From Dermacentor variabilis (Eukaryota > Arthropoda > Arachnida > Ixodida > Ixodidae), in NCBI RefSeq assembly GCF_050947875.1, contig NC_134571.1, forward strand, positions 223,706,024 through 223,770,023: a stretch of DNA of 64,000 bases, written 5' to 3'. The notes beneath the pieces were generated by a model. It had not been told where the DNA came from, ran no database searches, and worked only from the letters and a program-made list of their open reading frames with translations. The position numbers were made by a program, and so were the translations under genes. This document shows, one piece after another, positions 10,877 through 21,945 of the stretch; position 1 is the first letter of the stretch, and every line of letters begins with the position of its first letter.

Positions 10877-12530
10877 ATGGCGGCCGGTATGGTTGCTACA
10901 TTCCATACTACCCTAACTAACCCTGCAACGGCTACTCTTGTACCTCTTCAGTATACACTGCATGAAACTCGACGTGCCAAGTCCCTTCCATGGCGACCTT
11001 CTTGGAATGGACGACTGGCTGGCGGACTTCGAACGCGTAGCGCAGTTCAATGGATGGGACGACGAAGCGAAGCTCCGAACCATCTACTTCAGCCCTTTTG
11101 GATGGTGCACGCACGTGGTTCCAGACCGCGAAGACGTCCTGACATCCTCGCGTGAGTTCTGAGCAGCCTCTTGGACACCTACGCCCGCTCCGATGGCCGG
11201 CAACGAGTGGAATTGACCCTCCAGTCTCGAATTTAGAAACCTAATGAGAGTGTGGCTATGTACGTGGAAGACATGGTGCGTCTCTTCAGGCGAGCTGTAC
11301 CCGCCGTGGTTGCTCAGTGGCTATGGTGTTGGGCTGCTGAGCGGCCCAACACGGCCCGCGGCGGCCGCATTTCGATGGGGGCGAAATGCGAAAACACCCG
11401 TGTGCTTAGATTTAGGTGCACGTTAAAGAACCCCAGGTGGTCAAAATTTCCGGAGTCCTCCACTACGGCGTGCCTCATTATCAGAAAGTGGTTTTGGCAC
11501 GTAAAACCCCAAATATTATTATTATTATTCAGGCGAGCTGTCCCTACCATGTCGGAAGACAAGAAGCTGCGTCACTTGATGCGAGGCGTGAAAGAGCAGC
11601 TTCTCCGTGTACTCGTTCGTAGTTTGCCCAAGACAGTTGCAGAGTTTCTCACTGAGGCCTTAGCCATGGAGAAGGGCCCGCACCAGCGCTGGCACCAGTA
11701 CGATTGGCAAGTGAATCTCTCCTCTGCTGCCAGTGGCCTAGGAGCTCTTACGACTGACGTCGAGTTGCTTCGCGAGTTTATTCAATCGGCAGTCCGCGAC
11801 GAGCTGCGACAACCGCATGAGGTGCAGCAGCCTTCAGCCAGCTTCATAGCTGGCGTCGTGCGTGACGGAGTGAAGCATGCACTCGGCTCACCTCGTTACG
11901 AAGCGGCACTTACGAAGCTCCACCACTTGAAGCATTCACAACTTCAAGAGAACCTCGACGCAGAACTTACGCTGACGTTTCAAAAGGCACCGTCCCGTCA
12001 CCGGCGACACCTTCTACCGTGAGCGAATAGCAGCGTGCAAATTATGCCGACACATTCGGGCACCCTATATATCCCTTCAGTAATGCCGCTACCTGCCGTC
12101 ACCTCGTATGCCATGCTTCAGTCAGCGCAGGCGGTTCCTTATTTTGTAGCGATTCGACCAGCCGTGCGTAAATCTGAAAGTGCCAGCACTGCCGCCTTGG
12201 CTTCCAGGGGTTTTCCATTAATTCATCCCGACCCCATTTTGGACAATGACCACCCGAGATTGAAGATTTTGTCGCCCGACAGAACATGCCACCGTCATCA
12301 AGGCGCCGGCCGCGATCGCAGTCGCCCGGACTATCCTATTCGGGAGGTACAAGTCAGATGTCGCAAGGACGATCTTCGACGTCTCGCCTGGGAAACTAAC
12401 ATCAGTGATCTTACCAGGAGAGGCCGCTGATACTCGACGTGCGGAGGACCTCCAATCGACGTGACCTGAGACCGACGGGGACTTGACGACACCGGTGTCT
12501 ATAGCTGGAGACAACTTGAGAAGTATCAAG
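10877..12530 (+). pseudogene. gag: Ty3/gypsy gag pseudogene split by a SINE
   Basis: Gag forms the particle shell and packages element RNA. The capsid-like start is visible at 10938-11090 (PFHGDLLGMDDWLADFERVA, then FNGWDDEAKLRTIYF), a pattern shared with the gag copies at 20531 and 36135. The frame shifts near 11100. YVEDMVRLFRRAVP is then cut at 11299 by a Ruka SINE, and gag resumes at 11542 with TMSEDKKLRHLMRGVKEQLL to about 12020, followed by an Arg/Ser-rich tail near 12290-12400. No zinc knuckle could be found. The long plus frame at 11252-12022 exists only because the SINE happens to be open in that frame; it is not a genuine protein. Confidence 0.75.
11299..11527 (+). mobile_element. 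Ruka: Ruka SINE nested in Ty3 gag
   Basis: A complete SINE: a head with ccgccgtggttgctcagtgg, the body with gatgggggcgaaatgcg and ttaaagaaccccaggtggtc, and the end taaaaccccaaatattattatt. A perfect 14-bp target duplication ttcaggcgagctgt flanks it (11285-11298 and 11528-11541). Removing the element and one copy restores continuous gag coding across the site, so the duplication is genuine. It postdates the Ty3 copy. Confidence 0.96.
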
Positions 12531-12604
12531 GTTCCCTGTAAGTAATTGACCCCGATAAACGTACCACTTTACAGACTCAAGAGGCTGAATGGCGATCCTA
12601 AACT

Positions 12605-12960
12605 CTTGATCCCTTCCAGGTCATTGAACATTGTCTTTTATTTTCCTGCATATTAATCTTCAACCCCACTCTTATACTATCTCTGTTAAGCTCCTCAATC
12701 ATTTGTTGTAATTCGTCCGCCAGTGTTGTTCAACAGGACAAGGTCATCTGCAAACAGAAGGATGCTGAGATATTCGCCGTTGATTCTTACTCCTAAGCCT
12801 TCCCAGTTTAATAGGTTCAATACTTCCATCAAACGTGCCCTTGGAGAGATCGTGTCTTCATGCCTGACTACTTTCCTCATAGGTAACTTTCTACTTTTCC
12901 AGGCATACGTTACCACTGTACCAGCAAGTGAGAGACGACGCTGCAAGAAGACTTCGTTAG
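12605..12960 (-). pseudogene. RTE-like LINE reverse transcriptase fragment
   Basis: On the minus strand the translation shows VRHEDTISPRARLMEVL, then NWEGLGVRINGEYLSILLFADDLVLL. These are the RT blocks with the G-D-x-I-S-P turn and the F-A-D-D catalytic motif. It resembles the RTE copies at 20937-29570 but is more distant, so it is probably another subfamily. There is no endonuclease part and the frame is broken at both ends. Confidence 0.75.
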
Positions 12961-15609
12961 CAAAGTGTCGCCAAAGTGTAACCCAGTGATTGTTTTTAAA
13001 TTTATAACCATCATTGAAAGGCGGAAACTGCGTGGCTCACGGTACAGTCCGCGACCACTCCGTTGTCCAGACGAAGCTCGGGCGGCTTTCAATTTTAAAG
13101 TGAAGTTGCACTCTTACGCTAAGCACGCTTTCGGCATCGCACTGACGTTGAGCTACCAGTGAAGTTTCGACGGGCTGGACAGCACGAGAGTTCGCAGTAG
13201 CCTGCGTCAGAGCACTTTCTTCGAGAGACTTCCACCCCCCCCTCACACCGGGCCCCGTGCCTGCGTGTGCGACCCTTGCCAAACGTTTCGCGACTAATCC
13301 GCTAGGGCAGGGTGCATGCGCGGTTACGCCGTGAGAACGGCGGATTAGGGCCCAAACATGGTATAACCACCCACCCGTTCCGCCCTCGTCCGCCTGCGTG
13401 CGGATGGCTCTCCAGTGAGACGGACGAGTGGTCGCAACTTTGCAAACCGCACGCCTGCTCGTCTCTCATTGGCTGGTCCGAGGCGGACGGTGTCGGGCGT
13501 CGTCACGGCAAACATGGCGCTTGCTCGAAGTGGGGACGCGAGGCCTAAGCTACAGCCGCATCAGAAACAGTCTTTTTTCGTTCTTGTGATTTTTACTAGA
13601 GTTATCTGTCACCCACGGAGATAGTCATCGAAGGCAGCAAGCCGTCGTACAGGCAGCAGACCTCATCAGTTCGTGCGATCGCCGACTGAAACAGGCGGCG
13701 CGCAGGAAATGTGCGTTGTGTTTACGAGAGCGGCGGAAGAAATATTGAAGCCGTCGACTTGGTAATTTTTTGTGCTATGCTCCGGGTGTACGTCGCAAAC
13801 GAGAAATTCATCACATAGCATTCTGAGCGGGACACATGTTCGGGGCGTGGCAAAATAAATATTGTCCGATCGGCACACCGAGCGTACGTGATTGATATCT
13901 GTTGTGTGTATGAGGTTCGTTGCCGCGAAGTGGCGAATGCTAGTCTTTTGCAACTTTCAGAAGTAATGATACGATCAGTAGCGATAAGTTTTCACTGCCT
14001 CGTTATCGCAGCCATTCGCGTGTGCTATAGTGCGTGTGAGCCGTTTTGCCGGATGCGATGCGCCGAGGTGGCGGCGACGTTCGAGCTGTGTTCTTGCTGT
14101 TATGAATTGTGTACGCAAGCTACAATTCGGGATATATATGTGTGATGTGTCGCAGCGTTACTGGCTGTAGAAGTGCTCGTTCTACGCGATGTGTGTGTGC
14201 TCAGAAGTTAACTGTGCAGAAGTGTTGCCGATCGCGTTTTCACACGTAGTACGCTTATAGATAAGCCCCATCGAACCGGCCTTTTCTGCTTCGTGCATGT
14301 ATCGTTTGTTTAAGAAGTCGTTACTGCATTTTTAAGGTAGTCCTATTCTGGGGGAGTTTAGGGAACATCATAATAGTTACGTGCGTCAAGACATACAATG
14401 CTGTCCTGAAATATGGACATGCCTGACAGCCCTAATGTCATGAATTAAAATTTCGGGCAGCCCTGCTTTTTATCATGTGAACATTGGTGTGAATAGCAGG
14501 AATGTCTAGATTGCTCGAAGTAAATTGCCTTACATTTTGTGATGCAAGCGGCTCACATAACCAAGAATCCTAACTGCTTGTTTCTGGCTGGTGACTAAGC
14601 ACAGAGTCGGTTCCTGAAGACATTAGTGGTAGGGTAGATGAATACGTTATAGGTAAGAAGTATATACTCCCTTCTAATTAAGTGCAAATTTTACGTTTCC
14701 TGACAAAAAGCAATATGAAAGTAAAAATGAACCCGTAAGACAAGTAATAACAAGTAACAAGTAAATAAGTGTCAGAGGTATGGTGATATATAATATTCGG
14801 CTGGCAGCCAGCAGAACTGCGTGAGAGAAATTTTGCCTAGAGTGCTTCCTCACTGGCTAGCTATGGTCACGTCACTAATGCAGGCAGAATTGTGTAAGTG
14901 AAAGCTGGCCGTTACTTTGTATATCTGCCTTATTTGATTCTCTTTCGTGTCACCTATATTGGCACGAGCCTTCAGTTTAAAGCAAACAATAGCACAAGTA
15001 CCAGCATTATGTGCCTGATAAGTGCTTTATTTTCTGTCCGCGTGCTTATTCTGCCAACAGGCATTAGCAAATAATGTGCATTAAACTGACTTGGGCCTGC
15101 AAAGTATGTCCATTAAATGTTTTTACGGTGAACATTCATCTGCAAGCTTATCTGTAAGCCTATCATTCATGGGTGCAGGATGTTGGACGCTATAAGTGGC
15201 TATCTCACTGATCTTTATTTTTCACAGGCCACGATTTCACTCAATAAGTGAACCGCTTTACTCTGCGCTGCCATACTATGGAAAGAAGTGCCTCACCTCT
15301 TGTCATTGTTTAGCATGTTCATGGCCACTGTGCATTGCCCTTGAGAAGTCAGCTGCTATCACAATATAAAACGTACCTATTGGCTGTCATGAGTATATCC
15401 TGAACATAAATTTTCACAATTATGTCAGCATTAGTTATGTGATCGAAGCCAGCCAATGAGGACGAACTACTGGCAAAATTTTCAAGTGACTCTGCCGAAA
15501 GAGTGTCTGCTCCCTATATTATGTTAGCCACACTGTTTTGTTCAGTGTGCTGCATTTTTCTTTTTTGACACAAATTTACTACCCACCTCATAAGATATTG
15601 TCAAGCTAT
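12961..15609. other. No gene seen; GC-rich part 13180-13560
   Basis: The stretch 13180-13560 is CpG-rich and then gives way to AT-rich DNA. ORFs here (13312-13548, 13888-14145) have no motif. The GC-rich part could be a CpG-rich promoter or part of a DNA transposon (see the 57-bp repeat at 13348). Confidence 0.45.
13348..13404 (+). repeat. 57-bp GC-rich repeat, inverted mate at 27694
   Basis: gggcccaaacatggt, then gttccgccctcgtccgcc and gtgcgga, recur in reverse complement at 27694-27750 with a few substitutions. It may be the end of a DNA transposon family or a conserved promoter-type repeat. Confidence 0.7.
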
Positions 15610-15736
15610 TGTTACGGTTAATGTTAAACCGGTTTTATTTAAGGGACGAGATCGATGGTGAAGTCAAGATGGCGTCCCCAGGCTGCACCAGCTAACGTCT
15701 TCTTTCTCTTCTGCTCGCTCGGCTCATGCCGTAGCA
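15610..15736 (-). repeat. 3' LTR of Ty3 element B
   Basis: 127 bp, beginning tgttacggttaatg and ending catgccgtagca on the plus strand. It differs from the other LTR at about four sites. The ttttattta on the plus strand reads as an AATAAA-type signal in sense. It has short TG..CA ends. No strong polypurine tract is seen just inside. Confidence 0.93.
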
Positions 15737-15776
15737 ATGCCCGGTTGCCAGACGAAGCCCGCTGGGCAAGTCCAAA

Positions 15777-18700
15777 TCATCCGGAAAGCGTAGGGTGAAA
15801 CCGCTTAAGACGGGCAACATGTACTAACTGGGTCCGACTAGACCGACGACCAGCGGACGTCAAGCGGGCCACCACGTACGCCAAGTCACTCAAGCGATCT
15901 ACAATGACGAATGGGCCCGTGTACTGGGGTAAAAACTTTTCGCATAAGCCACGTTTACGTTCCGGAGTCCACAACCACACAGTCTCCTTTAGCGTACGAG
16001 ACAGACTGGTGTCGGCTGTCATAGCGCTCTTTCGATCGGTGTTGCGATGCCACAGTACGAAGACGAGCGATACGCCGGGCTTCTTCGGCAAGACAAAGCG
16101 TCTTGGCAACAGAGTACTCGCTGTGAAAGTCAAACGGTAGTATAGTGTCAATGCAGCTTAGCGGTGAACGTGCGTAAAGGAGATAAAAAGGACTGTAATC
16201 GGTCGTATCATGCTTTGCAGTATTATAAGCATAGGTGATGAAGGGGAGTACGTCATCCCAGTCCTTGCGATCGGAAGATACGTACATGGCCAGCATGTTA
16301 GTTGGAGTGCTGTCGTACGTTCTACAAGCCCATTTGTCTAAGGGTGGTAAGGCGTTGAATGACGGAACTGCGAACTGCAGAGACGAAGCAGTTCTTCTAC
16401 GGCGTCCGCAACGAACTGACGACCGCGATCGCTAATGATGACACGGGGGGGACCATGTCGAAGAATAATGAATCGAAGCAAAAACGTCGCTACAGACGCA
16501 GCTGTTGAAGATGGTACGGCCGCCGTTTTCGCGTAACGGGTCAGATGGTCGACACATACGATCACCCATCGGTTGTCGTTAGATAATCGGGGAAATGGGC
16601 TCAGAAGATCGATACCCACTTGTTCAAATGGCAGGCGAGGCGGCGGCAGAGGTTGGAGAAGATATGGCGGAGCGGTCGTAGGGCGCTTGTAGCGTCGACA
16701 TTGTTCGCAAGTGGCGACGTAGTGCTTGACTGTGTCCCGCATTCTGGGCCAGTAAAAACGCTCCTGTGTCCGGTTCAAAGTTCTGATGAATCCTAGATGG
16801 CCAGAGGTCACATCGTCGTGCATGGCTCTCAGTATGTCCGTTCGCAGACTCTGCGGCACCACCAGAAGGAAGCGGGCGCCTTTAGCCGAATAATTGGTCT
16901 TGTAAAGCAGGCCGTCACGGACACAAAATCGACCGGTGGCTCCAGGACGCGATGCGGCTACAAATAAAGGTTCCAAACTAATATCATTTTCCTGCTCTGC
17001 TTTGAAAGTCATCGAGTCTGGGAATGTAGAAGAATTGGGAGCAAAACAGTCATCAATATTGTCTTCGTCACACTCCGTCGTCGTCAGAGGAAGGCGGGAG
17101 AGACAGTCCGCATCTGCGTGGCGACGCCTGGACTTGTAGGAAATAACGAAGTTGTACTCCTGCAGTAGAAGAGCCCAACGGGCCAGTCGTCCACTCAGGT
17201 CACGGAGATTCATTAACCAGCATAACGCGTGGTGGTCAGTAACGATAGTGAACGGGCGTCCGTAGATATAGGGCCGAAATTTGTGGACAGCGCAAACAGC
17301 TGCCAAGCATTCTTGCTCGGTCACAGTGTAATTGCGTTCTGCCTTAGTCAAAGAGCGACTAGCATAAGCCACAACGTGTTCAGCTCCTTGATGACGTTGC
17401 ACTAGTACGGCCCCGATGCCGATGCCACTGGCATCAGCGTGCACTTCCGTAGGTGCGGATGCATCGAAGTGACGCAATATGGGCCCTGGCGTCAGTAGAA
17501 ATTTTAGCTGGCGGAACGCGTCGTCGCAAGCCGATGTCCAGTTGAAAGGGACGGCTTTTTGGAGAAGACATGTTAGGGGATACACCACGTCGGCAAATCT
17601 TGGGACGAAGCGACGAAAATACAAGCACAGGCCCAAGAAACTCCTCAACTCCCGCACTGACTTCGGTGCTTCGAAGGAGCTGACTGCCTCAATCTTCCGT
17701 GGATCTGGCCTCACACCGTTTTTGTCGACCAGATGCACAAGTACTAACTTCTCGGTTTCCCCGAAACGACATTTCTTGGAATTTAGGAACAAGCCGGCTT
17801 GTTTGACACAATCCAGAACAAGACTGAGACGGCTGTTATGCTCACTCAATGTGCTGCCGAAAATCACCACATCGTCGAGGTAGCACAAACAAATTTCCCA
17901 TTTAAGTTCTCGGAGGATAGTATCCATTAATCGTTCGAATGTTGCTGGCGCGTTAGAAAGGCCGAACGGCATAACGTTAAATTCATGAAGACCGTCTGGT
18001 GTCACGAAGGCCGTTTTCTCCTTATCATCTGGCTGCATGGGTATCTGCCAATACCCTGATCGCAAATCCACTGATGAAAAGTAGGCAGCGGAATGTAAAC
18101 AATCGATGACATCATCGATTCTAGGAAGTGGGTACACATCCTTTTTGGTGACCGCATTCAGTTTCCTGTAATCAACGCAAAACCGCCACGATCCATCCTT
18201 CTTTACTAAGATCACTGGTGCTGCCCACGGACTAGAGGACTCTTGAACAACACTTTTCCGCAGCATGTCTTTCACCTGTTCAGCAATAACTGTCCTCTCT
18301 GTTGAAGAAACGTGGTAAAGCTTTTGCCGAATGGGGTGAGCAGGTCCGGTGTCAATTCTGTGGCGAGCACGAGAACGCGGAAGTGAAGCCTGCTTATCGC
18401 CTTGTGTGAAATGAAATACAGAAAGATGGGCCCGCAAAACTTGTTCGAGAGCGTGGCGCTCATGTGAGGGCAGCGCCTTGTTGATCATCCATAGGATCTG
18501 CTCTTCAGAAGTGCTTTGGTGAGGATCGCTAGTATCAGACTGCTCCTCCTCGCTTAAAACTGTAATGGAGCTGTAAGTAATCTCGTCAAATTCAGCGAGC
18601 TTCATATCACGCGGAAGAACAGCAGGGACGCAAGAACAATTGAAAGCCCACAAATTTGAGGCGCCATTCAGTACTCTCACGACAGAACGCGGTACAAGTA

Positions 18701-18840
18701 CATCTTTCTTTGCGCAGCTCGACGTAAGTGGCTGGAGTTGCTCGTCAAACGATGAAAGGTTGGCAGCAGCGAAGTTGACAGGGATACGTGACAGCGACCA
18801 AGGCGGTAGCAGTAAATCGTTCGAAACAACACAATAGTTT
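15777..18840 (-). pseudogene. pol: Ty3/gypsy pol: RT, RNase H, integrase
   Basis: The main open frame (18680-16338, 780 codons, open further upstream to about 18840) holds RT at residues about 107-280 with VDLRSGYWQI and the catalytic YLDD (267-270). RNase H is at about 410-530 with D416, E457 and D482. Integrase begins at about 615 with the zinc ligands H621, H628, C658 and C661, then catalytic D691 and D751. A TAG at 16338-16336 replaces the Gln of the usual PQTNG motif, so translation would stop six codons before the catalytic Glu. Beyond it the frame shifts near 16310 and again near 15975; the C-terminal part continues to 15777. These breaks mean no active integrase. Copying of the RNA in trans by related elements would still be possible. 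Confidence 0.93.
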
Positions 18841-18849
18841 TCACTGGTA

Positions 18850-19285
18850 AGGATATGTCGGCAAGGGTGGCGAGAAGCGCGCTATTCAAAGTAATTTCGC
18901 CTGTGCCACAGTTAACGGATGCACCACAATCCTGAAGAAAGTCAATCCCGAGAATCACATCATGAGTGCACCGCGGTAGTACAAGAAATTCTGTTTTAAG
19001 ATCTCCTCCGAACAAAACACTTGCAACACAAATACCAAGGGGAACTAGGCACTCTCCACTGACACCACGAAACGTCACATCACCATTCCACGGGAACATA
19101 ACTTTCCGACCCAGCCTCTCTTTGAAAGTCACACTCATGACGGAAACGGTAGCACCAGTATCCACTAATACTGTTGCAGGTATACTATCAATTAACCCAC
19201 GCACTTTGTTGTTCACCATCATAATAGGCAGAGGAGAGTTTCGCAGAGACGTAGACTGCCCGTCGACCTTACGTCCATCGGCCAC
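18850..19285 (-). CDS. pro: Ty3/gypsy aspartic protease
   Basis: A retropepsin-type protease that cuts Gag and Gag-Pol. VLVDTGATVSVMS holds the catalytic Asp-Thr-Gly (residues 42-44 of the open frame), and ILGIDFLQD at about 111-119 is the second conserved strand. The active site is intact. The same frame runs on to 18677, but from about 18850 the RT frame is one base out, where NYCVVSNDLLLPPWSLSRIP is seen in the pol frame. Ty3 elements usually keep PR and RT in one frame, so I read this as a mutation, although a programmed shift cannot be excluded by eye. The gag reading frames lie upstream. Confidence 0.85.
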
Positions 19286-19349
19286 GCCGGCTAGTTTCCC
19301 GACGGCGGTGGTGACGTAGCAGTGAACGGCGTTGGCGACTGGTTGGGGG

Positions 19350-20531
19350 CGTCAGGCTACGGTCTGAAGCTGGCGAGCCACTCCTTCTACTATACTGACG
19401 GAAGGTATTCCGGGGTGGCGCGCCTGTGGTGTTTGCAGTATCAGGGTCTGTCGGCCAACGGTCGTCATAACTGTCACGTTAAAAATTAGGCCAAGTTGGT
19501 GGTGGGCCATATGTTGTTGTCTGTCGGCGCCGGCGACAAAAACGAGCAATGTGTCCTGAGGCGCCACAGGTGTAACACACAGGCGATGCGCGACCGACGT
19601 TGCAAGCTTCGGGGTCAATCCTGGGACGCTGCGAATAATAAACGCGATCTTCCGAATTCCGATTCGTGGTGGTAGCTCGACGAGTTCGTTGATTGTGCGT
19701 CATGTCGCCGGGAAAAGTACGTCGGTGCTGTCGCAGCTGATCGACTCGACACTGCAACGCCTGGCATGGCAGACAATGCGGACACAGCAGATGCACGTCC
19801 TTGAGGTTGGTTGGAAGCGCAGCCAAGCTGTTCGACATCCGCCCCTTTGGTGTGTCGTTCAAGTTCTTCGCGGACAATTTGCCTTCTAGTTGCCGCAAGG
19901 TCAAATTGAAAACTGAAGTTGTCATTTTCGTCAACGCGTGCCACCGTTGTGACATTTGCTAACCTGCCGAACTTTGGCGTGATACGGCGGAGCTTCAAGG
20001 CCTCAAATGTGCGGCAATGCTTGATGAGGTCGGCGACCGAGGCGAGACTCTCCTTTCCGATTAAATAATTGTACACATCCTCGGCTATGCCTTTGAGAAG
20101 GTGTCCAACCTTGTCCTCTTCGGACATTCGAGGATTGACCGTTATGAAAAGCTTCAGGATTGCCTCTTTGTACGCTCACCTGGGACTTGAGTGCGCTGAA
20201 GCAATGTCTGCTACGCCCGCTTCCTTTTCGTGGTGGAATCGCCTAAGTACTCTGTGAGGTGAGTAACGAAGCTGTCCCACGTTGTGCAGGTATCCTCATG
20301 GTTCTCGAACCACACTAGTGCAGTGTCTGTGAGGAACAGAACCACATTGTCGAGCTGAGCCATAGAGTTCCAGCCGTTGTACTTGCTCACACGCTTGTAG
20401 TGGGTTAGCCATTCCTCCAATTCCTCGCCGAATTTTTCTGAGAAAGGGCGAGGCTCCATCTGATGCACCCAGACGCCGGTTGTTCGCACTGGAACAGCCA
20501 GAGAAGGCTGTTGGTCACCGCTGTGGGACAT
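19350..20531 (-). pseudogene. gag: Ty3/gypsy gag with zinc knuckle
   Basis: The first ATG after the PBS in the gag frame is at 20531 (MSHSGDQQP). The capsid part reads FSEKFGEELEEWLTHYKRVS, then YNGWNSMAQL and WFENHEDTCTTWDSF, the same pattern as the gag copies at 10938 and 36330. The frame breaks near 20210, resumes at 20127 (MSEEDKVGHLLKGIAEDVYN) and breaks again near 19620. In the last frame CYTCGASGHIARFC at about 19570-19530 is a CCHC nucleic-acid-binding knuckle. Frame breaks show decay since insertion. The apparent start at 20639 is a GTG inside the PBS and is not credible. Confidence 0.85.
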
Positions 20532-20620
20532 CGGGATCTCAAGTGGTGTTGGAGGCAGTCGAGCGAGGCGTCGGCTCCGGCGTGGCACGTGCTGCAGCAG
20601 CTCCGTCGTCTTGGTCGAAG

Positions 20621-20638
20621 TACCCCGCACCTCCACCA
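20621..20638 (-). promoter_or_regulatory. Primer-binding site, tRNA-Ala-like
   Basis: Sense reading TGGTGGAGGTGCGGGGTA starts six bases inside the 5' LTR. Its complement ends ..CACCTCCACCA, as in animal tRNA-Ala acceptor ends from general knowledge, with one base missing in the T-stem part. Confidence 0.75.
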
Positions 20639-20644
20639 CAAAAC

Positions 20645-20771
20645 TGTTACGGTTAATGTTAAACCGTTTTTATTTAAGGGACGAGATCGATGGTGAAGTC
20701 AAGATGGCGTCCTGAGGCTGCACCAGCTAACGTCTTCTTTCTCTTCTGCTCGCCCGGCTCATGCCGTAGCA
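20645..20771 (-). repeat. 5' LTR of Ty3 element B
   Basis: 127 bp, the mate of 15610-15736. It differs at the base after ttaaaccg, at two bases in gtcctgagg (against gtccccagg) and at one in gctcgcccgg. It is followed on the plus strand by the CTAT duplication. Confidence 0.93.
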
Positions 20772-20936
20772 CTATCAATTTTAGGACCATACACCTGGTC
20801 ACTTCTTTATTTTATTATATTCTGGAAATGGACACTAGCTTAGATTAGCAACATTAGCTTAACTTATGCACGAGTTGAGTTGCTGATTGCAAGAAATCAT
20901 TGCATAACTAATACGAATTAGACTGGTACAAAAAAG

Positions 20937-21945
20937 TCATCATGATCATCATCATCAGCCTGGCTACGCCCACTGCAGGGCAAAGGTCTCTTCCATACTT
21001 CTCCAACTACCCCGGTCATGTACTAATTGTGGCCATGTCGTACCTGCAAACTTCTTAATCTTATCCGCCCACGTAACCTTCTGCCGTCGCCTGCTACGCT
21101 TCCCGTCCCGTGGAATCCAGTCGGTAACCCTTAATGACCATCGGTTATCTTCCCTCCTCGTTACATGTCCTGCCCATGCCCCCCCCATTTCTTTTTCTTG
21201 ATTTCAACTAAGATGTCATTAACTCGAGTTTGTTCCCTCACGAAATCTGCTCTTTTCTTATCCCTTAACGTTACACCTATCATTCTTCTTTCCATAGCTA
21301 GTTGCGTCGTCCTCAACTTAAGTAGAACCCTTTTCGTAAGCCTCTCGTAAGCCTTTCGTAGGTTTCTGCCCCGTACGTGAGTACTGGTAAGACACAGGTG
21401 TTATATACTTTTCTTAGAACGACAGAAAGCTGAGCTAGTTGGTAAAGATTCATTATGCAAAAAAATACTTTATACTTTTCTCTTGAGGGATAATGGCAAC
21501 CCGCTGTTCATGATCTGAGAATGCCTGCCAAACGCACCCCAGCCCAATCTTTATTCTTCTGATTATTTCAGTCTCATGATCCGGATCCGCGGTCACTACC
21601 TGCCCTAAGTAGATGCATTCCCTTACTACTTCCAGTGCTTCACTACTTATCGTAAACTGCTGTTCTCTTCCGAAACGGTTAAACGTTACTTTAGTTTCCT
21701 GCAGAATAATATTTAGACCCACTCTTCTGCTTTGCCTTTCCAGGTCAGTGAGCATGCATTGCAATTGGTCCCCTGAGTTACTAAGCAAGGCAATATTATC
21801 AGCGAATCGCAAGTTACTAAGGTATTCTCCATTAACTCTTATCCCCAATTCTTCCCAATCCAGGCCTCTGAATACGCCCTGGAAACACGCTGTGAATAGC
21901 ATTGGAGAGATCATGTCTCCCTGCCTGACGCCTTTCTTTACAAAA
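20937..21945 (-). pseudogene. RTE-type LINE copy A, 5'-truncated
   Basis: The 3' end (ATG)n tail lies at 20937-20960, after a conserved end complementary to cctggctacgcccactgcag. The RT part at 21914-21453 reads MISPMLFTACFQGVFRGLDW, LRFADNIALLSNSGDQLQC (the catalytic block has FADN instead of FADD), then VREYIYLGQV-type sequence. The C-terminal part at 21188-20964 reads WSLRVTDWIPRDGKRSRRRQ. The copy starts inside RT near 21945. It carries a 56-bp insertion at 21415-21470 with an 11-bp duplication. It is a dead copy. Confidence 0.92.
21415..21470 (+). mobile_element. 56-bp insertion in RTE copy A, with target duplication
   Basis: tagaacgacagaaagctgag and what follows interrupt RTE sequence that is continuous in the copies at 23410 and 28930. 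tatacttttct is duplicated on both sides (21404-21414 and 21471-21481). The same sequence occurs on the minus strand at 32979-32925. It is probably the end of another retroelement family. Confidence 0.75.

Larger units (their letters stand above)
10560..12535 (+). mobile_element. Ty3/gypsy remnant A: 5' LTR end, PBS and gag
   Basis: An LTR end (..aaacgtgaca, ending 10720) is followed six bases later by a primer-binding site, then by a gag region to about 12535. Protease, RT and integrase are absent; a LINE fragment follows at about 12605. The 5' boundary of the LTR is not clear and 10560 is an estimate. The element belongs with the Ty3 copies at 15610, 30850 and 35942, which have the same type of PBS and gag. 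Confidence 0.75.
15610..20771 (-). mobile_element. Structurally complete Ty3/gypsy retrotransposon B
   Basis: A 5162-bp element on the minus strand. It has 127-bp LTRs at both ends (tgttac...gtagca on the plus strand), about 4 differences between them by eye, a 4-bp target duplication CTAT (15606-15609 and 20772-20775), a PBS inside the 5' LTR, and gag, protease, RT, RNase H and integrase in Ty3 order. Near-identical LTRs indicate fairly recent insertion, but several frame breaks and a nonsense codon make it non-autonomous. The whole pol order and the DTG, YLDD and HHCC motifs were read directly. Confidence 0.96.

Noticed and set aside
10422..10877. 151-codon minus ORF
   Set aside because: Antisense to the LTR and primer-binding site of Ty3 remnant A, with no motif.
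11252..12022. 256-codon plus ORF as a single gene
   Set aside because: Its middle third is a SINE bounded by a 14-bp duplication. Only the outer parts are gag.
18677..18850. Programmed frameshift between protease and RT of Ty3 B
   Set aside because: No slippery heptamer with a downstream fold was evident. Other frame breaks in the copy make mutation the simpler reading.
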